Positions 57,385 through 64,000 of a stretch of 64,000 nt of DNA are shown here, piece by piece. This DNA comes from Candidatus Zixiibacteriota bacterium (GTDB lineage Bacteria > Zixibacteria > MSB-5A5 > DSPP01). Below the pieces are notes generated by a model that was not told the origin of the DNA, searched no databases, and was given only the letters and a program-made list of their open reading frames with translations. The number at the start of each line of letters is the position of its first letter. Positions within the stretch are counted from its first letter, which is position 1. The position numbers and the translations under genes are program-made. The DNA lies in assembly GCA_022614805.1 (NCBI GenBank), contig JAKEHY010000009.1, positions 12,489 through 76,488 of the forward strand, read 5' to 3'.

Positions 57385-60300
57385 TTAGAAATCCACCGAC
57401 AGGCCCATTTTAATGTTCCGGCCGGTCTCGTAATTGCGCGGGTCGTCCATAAAAGGGGTCCCCGTGAAGGCCGTAAAATCGCGGGTTACGGGGTCTTCGA
57501 ACGACAAATTGGTGTACGGGCGGCCGGTGTTGGACCATACGTCGGCGACGTTTTTCCGGTCAAAAAGATTGTTTATCCAAAGCTGGCAGGTATAATCCTG
57601 CCTCCAAACCCTGAACGCCTTCTGGAAACGGACATCGACCCGGCTGTTGGCCGGCAGGCGCAGCGAATTTTTGCGGGAGGCGTCGGTGCGTTGGGACGGC
57701 AGACCGGGGTAGCTGGCGCTGGGGGTGAAGGGAAAACCGGAGCCATACTGCCAGATGACGTTCAGATTCCAGTTGTCCGGCATCCTCAAGCCGAAAAGCT
57801 GGGGATGGTCGCCGTTGGGAACGTTGATGTTGACGTTCATGGTCACCTGGTGACGCTGGTCCCAATCGAGGGGAAACTCCTGGATGGAAATTTCGCGCCC
57901 CTGAAGGCGGTCCAGAAAGTTGGAGGTCTCCGAGGAGCTTTTTCCCAGGGCGATGGAATACTGGTAATCCAAATACCCCTGGATATACCCCCCTCCCACC
58001 TTGGATATTTCGGCCTCCACCCCCCGGGTGCGGCCGTAGTCCGTGTTGACGTATTCGTCCCGGCTATAGCTGCCGTAGCGATTGACCAGGGAGTTGATGA
58101 GCCCGAAATCGTCGTTGTAGAACCCGGTCAGAACGGCGCGGTAGTTGCTGGAAAGCAAAACCTCGCTGCCGAACTCGTACTTGATTTTCTTGGTGTAGTC
58201 CAGGTTGAAATTCCCCACCGTTCCAAACCCGGAGGTGACGTTGTTGGACCGGCGGTAGAACTGATTCAGGTTGGGCAGCTGGTAGTAATGGCCGTAGTTG
58301 AAGAAAAGTTTGGCCCGCTCGCTGATGGGGTAGGAAAAACCCATACGGGGGGAAAACTTGTTTTTGACCGGGTCGGGCACCTTGTCCCCCAATATCTCCA
58401 CCGCCCGGACGGTGTTCAGGCCGGTCGACTGAAAGAAAAAGTCGTAGCGCAGAGAGAGATTCGCAATAAGCTGGCCGTATTCCACCCGGTCCCCCACATA
58501 GATGTCTCCCAAGAGGGGCCGTTTTACGTAGAAATCACGGGTTATGCCGCGATCCGGAAAATCCTGAAAATCGGGCGTGCCGGTGTAGTGGAACTGGGGC
58601 CCGCGAATGTCGTTCATCGTCAGCTTGGTCAAATCCAGCTGCAGGCCGGTGGAAAGGTAATGGCTGGAGACCTGGGAATTGAGGTCAAACTTGAAAGTGG
58701 TTTGGTCCACCCCGTGGCGCTGGTAGGCGGTAATGACATTGCCGGTGATGGGGTCGGTATAAAGATAGGTGTTGGGGTCGACAAAGCCATCGTTTCCGTA
58801 ATCGTACACGCCGTTGCCGTTCGCGTCGATGAACGGCTCCCCCGGCTGGCGCACCGCGCCGTCGGGCGGGTCGTACACGCCGTTGCCGTTTAAGTCCCGG
58901 TACGGGATGCCCGTGGAATACGTGCTACCGGCCCCGTCGAACTGGGAATTGAAGTTCAAGTCCTGGTTTTCCGGGCAAATGCAGGTGATGAACCGGTCCA
59001 CGGCCGGGTTGTACCGACCGTCTTTGTCCATATCGATGAAGGGTTCCCCCAAAATCAAATCCCCGTCCTGGAACGGCTCCGGGTTGTCCACACCGGTCAC
59101 GTCCCGCCGCTCATAATCGAAGCGCCCGTTGTCGTTGGTGTCCGTAAAAGCTTCAGGCGGGTCATACACGCCGTTGCCGTTCACATCCTCGAAGGCATCG
59201 CCGGCAAAACCGCTGGAAGGGTCCGGCGGAGTGTAAATCGGCGCCCCTGAATTGGTGGTGTCCTCCCGGTCAATATCTATAAACGGCTCCCCTTCATCCC
59301 AGCGGCCGTTTCTATGCTCTCGTTCAAAAACGGATAGGTCCAGGTCATCCACCAAGTCTGGATGAACATAGTTTAGGTCCGGCGTGCCGTCCTGAAAGAT
59401 TTCGCTTTGGTCGTCAAAGTTGAACAAATCCGGATTCCGGCCCTGCCCCGGATTGTCCGGGTCTCCCGGCCGTTCCACAAAGCGTTTGGCATAATGCGAT
59501 ATCTGGGCCCGGTAAAACGTGTTCTTGCTTAAGGTATGCTCGGCGGAAACGCTGAAGGTATTGGTTTGGTCGTTAATCACCTGGGCCGTGGCGGGGCTAT
59601 ACCGGTAGCCCCACTGCAAATTTCGCCCCACCAGATTATAGCGCAAATACTCCCCCTTCCAGTCCGCGTTCAGCTTCAAAAGACCGGAGGGACGAATGGT
59701 AAACTTCAACTGGGTGTTGTAGGTGTTCTGGCTGCGGTCCGGTATGGTGATTCCGAGGATGCTGGTGGTGGCGAACTGTTTCTGCGTGGTCGGAGAAGCC
59801 AGCTTGTTGTAGGAAAGGTGGGTATCGGTCTTATCCATCGCCACGGAGGCGAAATAGGCCACTTTTCCTTCCGTGTTCCACTTCAAAAACTTGGGAAAAA
59901 CCCAGTTCAAAAATGGTTCCGGCCCGGACAGGTTGAACTGCACCTGATCGGAATTGAAAGAATACTTGTTCAAGGTGGGGGAGCCGAACCGGTCGGTGAA
60001 ATATTCCACGTGGAAGCGGGTCCGGTCGGTGGAGCCCTCCTTGGTGGAGATGGAGACAACCCCGGAAGTGGCGTTTCCATACTGGGCGTCAAAGCCACCT
60101 TTAATGAGCGTGAATTCCTGAATGCCGGCGGTGGAGACCCCCATATTGGAGGACTGCACCTGCCCCCGGTCGGAGGAACCGGTTAAAATGTTGCGCACTT
60201 GCACCCCGTCGATGATGAAAACGGTTTCGTCGTGTCGCCCGCCGCGGATGTGAATCTGGTCATCTTTGAAAGTGACGCCGACCTGCAGCTTTAACAAATC

Positions 60301-60783
60301 GGTGACGTTCCGAATCGGCAGCTTTTCGATTTCCTCCGCCGCCACCTTCACCTGGCTGGTGGCCACCTCTTTACGGATTTCAGCTTTTCTTCCGGCAATG
60401 ACTTCCACTGTGTCGCCTTGGATCGCGGTTGGAGCTAACTGGGCAATGCCTATCTCATATTTTCGGTCCGTTTCAACCTTGACGTCTTTAAACACTTGTT
60501 TAGTGTAGGTTGACCCGTAGCTGACCTCAACAACATATTTACCCGGGGGAACATTGTTTATAAGAAAATTTCCCTTAAGGTCCGAAATGGCACCAAGCTT
60601 TGCAGATGTTACTCCATCCTCCAGTAGCAATCTCACCCGGGCTCCGATAATGGGTTCTTTGATACTTTTATCGATTACCGAGCCCGCCACCTGGCCGTTG
60701 GCGGCAAAAGCAGGAACGGCGGTCAAAAGAAGCACCCCCCCCATCGCAGCCAAGACTAAAAGAAACCGTGACCTTTTACTCAT
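57385..60783 (-). CDS. TonB-dependent receptor with calcium-loop insert
   Basis: 1,132 residues. Signal peptide (FLLVLAAMGGVLLLTAVPAFA), a CarboxypepD_reg-like domain at about 27-115 (AGSVIDKSIKEPIIGARVRLLL, NFLINNVPPGKYVVEVSYGSTY), a plug at about 140-280 (IRKEVATSQVKVAAEEIEKLPIRNV, HIRGGRHDETVFIIDGVQV), then a 22-strand-type barrel ending GRNIKMGLSVDF. Residues about 480-700 hold seven or so Asp/Asn/Gly calcium-loop-like motifs (DVNGNGVYDPPE, DTNDNGRFDYER, DANGNGVYDYGN). This is SusC/OMP-receptor architecture. The ATG at 60783 follows GGGAGGTTCGGT. It leads a four-gene operon with the secreted protein, PorV-like protein and lipoprotein. Confidence 0.88.
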   Translation of the reverse strand: MSKRSRFLLVLAAMGGVLLLTAVPAFAANGQVAGSVIDKSIKEPIIGARVRLLLEDGVTSAKLGAISDLKGNFLINNVPPGKYVVEVSYGSTYTKQVFKDVKVETDRKYEIGIAQLAPTAIQGDTVEVIAGRKAEIRKEVATSQVKVAAEEIEKLPIRNVTDLLKLQVGVTFKDDQIHIRGGRHDETVFIIDGVQVRNILTGSSDRGQVQSSNMGVSTAGIQEFTLIKGGFDAQYGNATSGVVSISTKEGSTDRTRFHVEYFTDRFGSPTLNKYSFNSDQVQFNLSGPEPFLNWVFPKFLKWNTEGKVAYFASVAMDKTDTHLSYNKLASPTTQKQFATTSILGITIPDRSQNTYNTQLKFTIRPSGLLKLNADWKGEYLRYNLVGRNLQWGYRYSPATAQVINDQTNTFSVSAEHTLSKNTFYRAQISHYAKRFVERPGDPDNPGQGRNPDLFNFDDQSEIFQDGTPDLNYVHPDLVDDLDLSVFEREHRNGRWDEGEPFIDIDREDTTNSGAPIYTPPDPSSGFAGDAFEDVNGNGVYDPPEAFTDTNDNGRFDYERRDVTGVDNPEPFQDGDLILGEPFIDMDKDGRYNPAVDRFITCICPENQDLNFNSQFDGAGSTYSTGIPYRDLNGNGVYDPPDGAVRQPGEPFIDANGNGVYDYGNDGFVDPNTYLYTDPITGNVITAYQRHGVDQTTFKFDLNSQVSSHYLSTGLQLDLTKLTMNDIRGPQFHYTGTPDFQDFPDRGITRDFYVKRPLLGDIYVGDRVEYGQLIANLSLRYDFFFQSTGLNTVRAVEILGDKVPDPVKNKFSPRMGFSYPISERAKLFFNYGHYYQLPNLNQFYRRSNNVTSGFGTVGNFNLDYTKKIKYEFGSEVLLSSNYRAVLTGFYNDDFGLINSLVNRYGSYSRDEYVNTDYGRTRGVEAEISKVGGGYIQGYLDYQYSIALGKSSSETSNFLDRLQGREISIQEFPLDWDQRHQVTMNVNINVPNGDHPQLFGLRMPDNWNLNVIWQYGSGFPFTPSASYPGLPSQRTDASRKNSLRLPANSRVDVRFQKAFRVWRQDYTCQLWINNLFDRKNVADVWSNTGRPYTNLSFEDPVTRDFTAFTGTPFMDDPRNYETGRNIKMGLSVDF

Positions 60784-60934
60784 ACCGAACCTCCCAAAAT
60801 GGCGGAGACCGAAACGGACTACCTTCCTACCGGCAAACTCCCTTGCAACCGCTGCCCATAATTTGACGTATGATAAGTGATTTGTCATTTTCTTGTCAAG
60901 AAATTTTTCCAGCCTGCCTCCGGGTTGACTCCCG

Positions 60935-61792
60935 TTAAACGGCTGCGGCAACCGTTCTCTTCCTTTCCTTCCAATCCTCGGAAGCGTATTTTTCCGCCCG
61001 CCTTTCAATTATCTGTTTCTGACCGCTGGAAAATTCTTCCGGCTCGAATGTGACTCCAAACGTACGCTCGAATCCGTCCCGCAATGCGTCGGTCAATTTT
61101 TTAACCGGAATTTTTCTCCCCGCCGCTTCCTCAAGAACGGCATAGCGGGAACCAAAGTCCGGCGCATAGTCGGAGCCGGCCCCGCCGTTTCCCTTCATTT
61201 TTGTTAAAACCTGTTGAGCCAGCTTCCGATTGTAGACGGAGAGAGGAACCGACCCGTGCTGCAAAAAGGCCTGTCCCTGCCGGAACTGGGCGCTGCCGAC
61301 CAGTTTTTTGCCGCCGACCGAAATCTCATGGTCGGACAAGGTGAGAAAACAGGGAGCGGGCCCGTCCTGCCGCTGCCGGCCGGTTTCATTCGCTCCGGGA
61401 AAAGAGTCTACCGGCAAACCGAGCCGCATAAAACCGGAGGTCAAGGCGCGGGCGATCTGCCGGTAGGTTTCTTTCAAGGAAGACCCCAGTCCCTGACGTT
61501 GGGCGTCCCCGGCGACTAACGAATAGGTCAAGTCCTCGGAATGAACGACGGCTCTTCCCCCCGTCTGACGGCGCACGTATTGCACGCCCAATTCTTCCGC
61601 CGCCTCCAGATTCAAAGCCTTTTGAGGGGTCTGAAAATAGCCGTACGAAACCCAATCCCCTGCCCAGCGATAGAACCGCAAGGTCGGGGGCCGCTTTCTT
61701 TCTTTAACTTCTTCAAACAACATCTCATCAGTCGCCATATTAAGGTAGCCGTCCCACGGTGGAGTAACAACCAAACGCCAAATTCGGACCAT
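60935..61792 (-). CDS. LipM-like octanoyltransferase / lipoate-protein ligase family
   Basis: 285 residues. Lipoyl/octanoyl-transferase fold: WRLVVTPPWDGYLNMATDE at the start, RRQTGGRAVVHSEDLTYS in the substrate loop, and GKKLVGSAQFRQGQAFLQHGSV. The Cys in PAPCFLTLSDHEISVGGKK sits at the position of the catalytic Cys of LipM; LplA lacks it. LipM moves octanoate from ACP to GcvH, which fits gcvH in this window. The ATG at 61792 has AAGGTGG eight bases upstream; an in-frame ATG seven codons earlier is weaker. It is followed by the TonB receptor operon with a 151-base gap. Confidence 0.85.
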   Translation of the reverse strand: MVRIWRLVVTPPWDGYLNMATDEMLFEEVKERKRPPTLRFYRWAGDWVSYGYFQTPQKALNLEAAEELGVQYVRRQTGGRAVVHSEDLTYSLVAGDAQRQGLGSSLKETYRQIARALTSGFMRLGLPVDSFPGANETGRQRQDGPAPCFLTLSDHEISVGGKKLVGSAQFRQGQAFLQHGSVPLSVYNRKLAQQVLTKMKGNGGAGSDYAPDFGSRYAVLEEAAGRKIPVKKLTDALRDGFERTFGVTFEPEEFSSGQKQIIERRAEKYASEDWKERKRTVAAAV

Positions 61793-61968
61793 TTTTTCCA
61801 CCTTTTGGGCCATTTTAATTAAGTCAATTCACGTGCCAGTTTTTTATTAGGCGAGCCGAATTTCAAGTTATTGCAAAACAATGGGTTGGCGAGACACATT
61901 AGGGTTTTTAAGACCCGCCGGCGGCGAATTTTCGCCGTTTTAGCCAAAAATCGACCGAAAAAGGCCCA

Positions 61969-62451
61969 TTACTTGTTGCCAAACTTGTTCTTAAGCGCAT
62001 CCAGAACCGCCGGAGGCACCAGCCCGGAAATATCCCCTTTATGGGAAAAAACATCCTTGATGACGGTGGAACTAAGATAGGTATATTTTTCGGAAGGCAT
62101 CAAGAAAACCGTTTCCACTTCGGGCGCCAACCGCCTGTTCATCAGGGCGATTTGAAACTCATACTCAAAATCGGAAACGGCCCGCAACCCCCGGATGATG
62201 GCGGTGACTCCTTTCTCCTTGGCGAGCTGCGCCGTCAGCCCGCTGAAACTGATTATCTCCACTTGTTGATAAAGGGTTAAGACCTTTTTCAAAAGCTCGG
62301 TCCGCTCGGCCAAGGTGAAGAGCGGTTTTTTTTGCGGGTTTTCCGCCACCGCAACGATAAGGCCGTCAAAAAGCGCCAGGGCCCGCTCGATAAGGTCTAA
62401 GTGCCCGTTGGTGATGGGGTCAAAAGTTCCCGGGTACAACGCTTTTTTCAT
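61969..62451 (-). CDS. coaD: Phosphopantetheine adenylyltransferase
   Basis: 160 residues, fourth step of coenzyme A synthesis: ATP + 4'-phosphopantetheine to dephospho-CoA. Full length for the family. GTFDPITNGHLD holds the nucleotidyltransferase TxxH-type motif (about 9-20), LIVAVAENPQKKPLF lines the substrate pocket, and YLSSTVIKDVFSHKGD matches the ISSSxxR region. Four-base overlap with rsmD upstream, the common bacterial pairing. Confidence 0.96.
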   Translation of the reverse strand: MKKALYPGTFDPITNGHLDLIERALALFDGLIVAVAENPQKKPLFTLAERTELLKKVLTLYQQVEIISFSGLTAQLAKEKGVTAIIRGLRAVSDFEYEFQIALMNRRLAPEVETVFLMPSEKYTYLSSTVIKDVFSHKGDISGLVPPAVLDALKNKFGNK

Positions 62452-63002
62452 CGCTTCGGCCGGAAGTAGGAAATTATCGTATCGCCGTAACGACGGGCCT
62501 TGAAAAGCTCGAGGTTTTCCGGCTCCGAAAAGTTCGTCCGTTTGGAATGTTCAAGAGCCAAAATTCCGGAGACCTGCAAAATGGAGTATTGCCGCCAAAC
62601 CGACGAAAGTTCGTCCAAAAACTCCTGCCGGTAGGGGGGATCGGCCAGAATCAGGTCGAACTTCCGCCCGGTTTTAAAAAGATGCTCCAGCGCCTCGCGG
62701 AAATTCTCTTTTCGTACTTCGTACTGTTCGGGCGGAAAGAGTTGGGAGAGGTTTTCTTTCAAAGCCGCAACCGCTTTTGCATCGATTTCCACAAACAGGC
62801 AAAAACGGGCGCCGCGGGAAAGAGCTTCGACCCCCAACCCCCCCGTCCCTGCAAACAGGTCCAGCACAAGGGCGTCTTCAAGATAAGGGGACAGGAAATC
62901 AAAAAGCCCCTTTTTGGTGCGGCCGGAGGAAAAACGCCGGGGTCCTCGCGGAACCGAAAGCCTTCTCCCCTTGAATTTCCCGGAGCCAACGCGCAGGGTC
63001 AT
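62448..63002 (-). CDS. rsmD: 16S rRNA (guanine966-N2)-methyltransferase
   Basis: 184 residues. MTLRVGSGKFKGRRLSVPRG is the usual RsmD start; SAM motif LDLFAGTGGLGVEALSRGA (about 48-66); catalytic ILADPPYRQEF (about 119-129). It methylates G966 of 16S rRNA in the 30S subunit. Upstream of coaD with a four-base overlap, the widespread rsmD-coaD arrangement. Confidence 0.95.
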   Translation of the reverse strand: MTLRVGSGKFKGRRLSVPRGPRRFSSGRTKKGLFDFLSPYLEDALVLDLFAGTGGLGVEALSRGARFCLFVEIDAKAVAALKENLSQLFPPEQYEVRKENFREALEHLFKTGRKFDLILADPPYRQEFLDELSSVWRQYSILQVSGILALEHSKRTNFSEPENLELFKARRYGDTIISYFRPKR

Positions 63003-63013
63003 AAGAGGTAAGG

Positions 63014-63961
63014 CTAAACGGACAACAGCTCGGCGGCAGCCACGGGCTCGCTTCGCTCGGACAATCCGGAAAGGGCCAGTCCCACGGGAACCGCCCAGCG
63101 TTCCGCCGGTTCTTCCGAAGGAAAATGAATTAACGGGGTTGCCAAACGCCCAACCCGGACCCCGCTCACCTCCCCAAGGGCTGCCGCCAGGGGGTCGAGG
63201 GCGGTGCCCGGCCCGCAGAGGTAAACGGCATCAATTTTTCCAGCCTCTACGGCCCGGAACCCCAAAAGATGCAAAAGGGTGGAAAGCTCAATGCCGAATC
63301 GTTCCAAAAGCGCCTGGCGCAAAAGCCCCCGCGTTGGCGCCAATTCCCCCTCTGCTTTTTCCAGATAGCCCGGCGGCGCCGTTATTTCGGAAACGTGCGT
63401 CACCTCCCCCTTATCCAAAACCACCGCGGTTGCAAAATCCTCTCCCAAGTTAAGAAGGGCCACCGGCCCCTCTGTTGGAAAACCCGAAGCAAAAAACAAA
63501 GCGGCCAGGGCAAAAGCGGCGTTGGTGAAGGAGAGGTCGGAGGAACCCTTTTTGACGAACGGACCGGCAATTTGCTCCAATAATTTCCGGCGCAAGGCCG
63601 TTCCCAAAAAGGATTTTTGTCCCACCGTATGCACGATAAACTCAAATTCTTCCTTTTTTGACGGAAGCTTTTGTCCCAACTCCCACTTCAAAAACTCCGG
63701 TCCGGCCGACAAAAGTTCGGGCGGCAGGTTCAAACGGTAAGTTTGCGAACCCTGCCCCAAGAAAGAAATTTTAACCCGCGCCCCTGCCAAAACCCGGCCA
63801 AAACCGTCGGCGATTCGGTCGTAGGCCGAAAACCCCCGCTCGTGAAGCTTCTCGCCAAAATCGACCAGTTCCAACTTTCCCGGTCGGGCAGAAAGCCGGA
63901 CAAAACGGGCGCCCCCCGAGAAAACCTCGATGCCGACGGTGTCCCGTTGCCAGTTTTTCAT
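63014..63961 (-). CDS. PilM-like actin-fold protein of unknown role
   Basis: 315 residues with a PilM-type layout: the opening MKNWQRDTVGIEVFSGGARFVRLSA resembles the IDIGSxxIKxVxL motif of PilM (VGIEVFSGGARFVRL), LKWELGQKLPSKKEEFEFIVHTVGQ resembles the WEAxxxxPFxxxExxxDY region, and the later GPVALLNLGEDFATAVVLDKGEVTHVSE and IDAVYLCGPGTALDPLAAAL correspond to the second phosphate and adenosine motifs. It is not adjacent to PilN/O genes here and is 11 bases upstream of rsmD. It may begin a third pilus-like cluster outside the window. Confidence 0.6.
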   Translation of the reverse strand: MKNWQRDTVGIEVFSGGARFVRLSARPGKLELVDFGEKLHERGFSAYDRIADGFGRVLAGARVKISFLGQGSQTYRLNLPPELLSAGPEFLKWELGQKLPSKKEEFEFIVHTVGQKSFLGTALRRKLLEQIAGPFVKKGSSDLSFTNAAFALAALFFASGFPTEGPVALLNLGEDFATAVVLDKGEVTHVSEITAPPGYLEKAEGELAPTRGLLRQALLERFGIELSTLLHLLGFRAVEAGKIDAVYLCGPGTALDPLAAALGEVSGVRVGRLATPLIHFPSEEPAERWAVPVGLALSGLSERSEPVAAAELLSV

Positions 63962-63999
63962 TTCGAATCCGGTTTGGAAAAAACAATGGAGGATTCAGG
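63958..63999 (-). CDS. 3' end of an unidentified upstream gene (partial)
   Basis: Only the last 13 codons lie inside the window (ending ...PESSIVFSKPDSK), and the stop overlaps the start of the PilM-like gene by four bases (ATGA). Too little is visible to identify it; its coupling to the PilM-like gene is suggestive only. Confidence 0.3.
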   Translation of the reverse strand, partial: PESSIVFSKPDSK

Positions 64000-64000
64000 C

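Noticed and set aside
61922-61937. Terminator after coaD
   Set aside because: CGGCGAATTTTCGCCG is a good palindrome but has no T run on the relevant strand.

Overview
The window looks like a chromosome fragment of an uncultured, diderm bacterium of the FCB superphylum (Zixibacteria-like or a neighbouring candidate lineage; this is inference). The pointers are a type IX-style C-terminal sorting domain, PorV-like and SusC-like outer-membrane proteins, a type I dockerin on a VCBS/FG-GAP protein, many small outer-membrane beta-barrels, and a two-subunit glycine decarboxylase. Coding density is high, most operons run on the minus strand, and no rRNA, tRNA, transposase, phage gene or CRISPR array was recognised.

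Layout. 0-5.7 kb: the end of an APC-type permease, then four small secreted beta-barrel proteins in a row with look-alike terminators, a YdjM-like membrane hydrolase and a fifth barrel. 5.7-10.9 kb: accC, gcvH, gcvPA and gcvPB, interrupted by a palindromic repeat pair. 11.3-17 kb: two large secreted proteins, one a sialidase/BNR-like protein with a sorting domain whose gene is split by a frameshift in an A6 run, the other an FG-GAP protein ending in a dockerin. 17-25 kb: type IV pilus cluster A (pilT, secretin, AMIN-PilP fusion, pilO, pilN, pilM, pseudopilins). 25.3-29.5 kb: an NtrC-type response regulator, rmuC, menG/ubiE and a lipoprotein. 29.6-38.9 kb: cluster B, a second pilus or type II-like machine (secretin, PilP-like, PilO-like, fused PilM-PilN, three prepilins of which one is very large, PilC/GspF, PilB/GspE). 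39-43.8 kb: two dTDP-sugar genes, then a TPR-GAF-sigma54 regulator behind a tiny secreted protein. 44-51.4 kb: a bactofilin-like membrane protein, an atypical SDR, a 923-residue secreted protein and a TPR glycosyltransferase-like membrane protein. 51.4-60.8 kb: an outer-membrane/export operon (TonB-dependent receptor, a 926-residue paralogue of the previous secreted protein, a PorV-like barrel and a large lipoprotein). 60.9-64 kb: lipM-like, coaD, rsmD and an actin-like PilM relative.

How it fits together. Clusters A and B each carry an inner-membrane alignment complex and a secretin, but A holds only the retraction ATPase and B only the extension ATPase and platform protein. They may therefore be one split system, or two systems that share motors. 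Two sigma54-type activators lie nearby. GcvH links to LipM through lipoylation. The secreted proteins, PorV-like protein and TonB receptor suggest an export and surface-display route related to type IX secretion; none of its core gliding or translocon genes is seen here.
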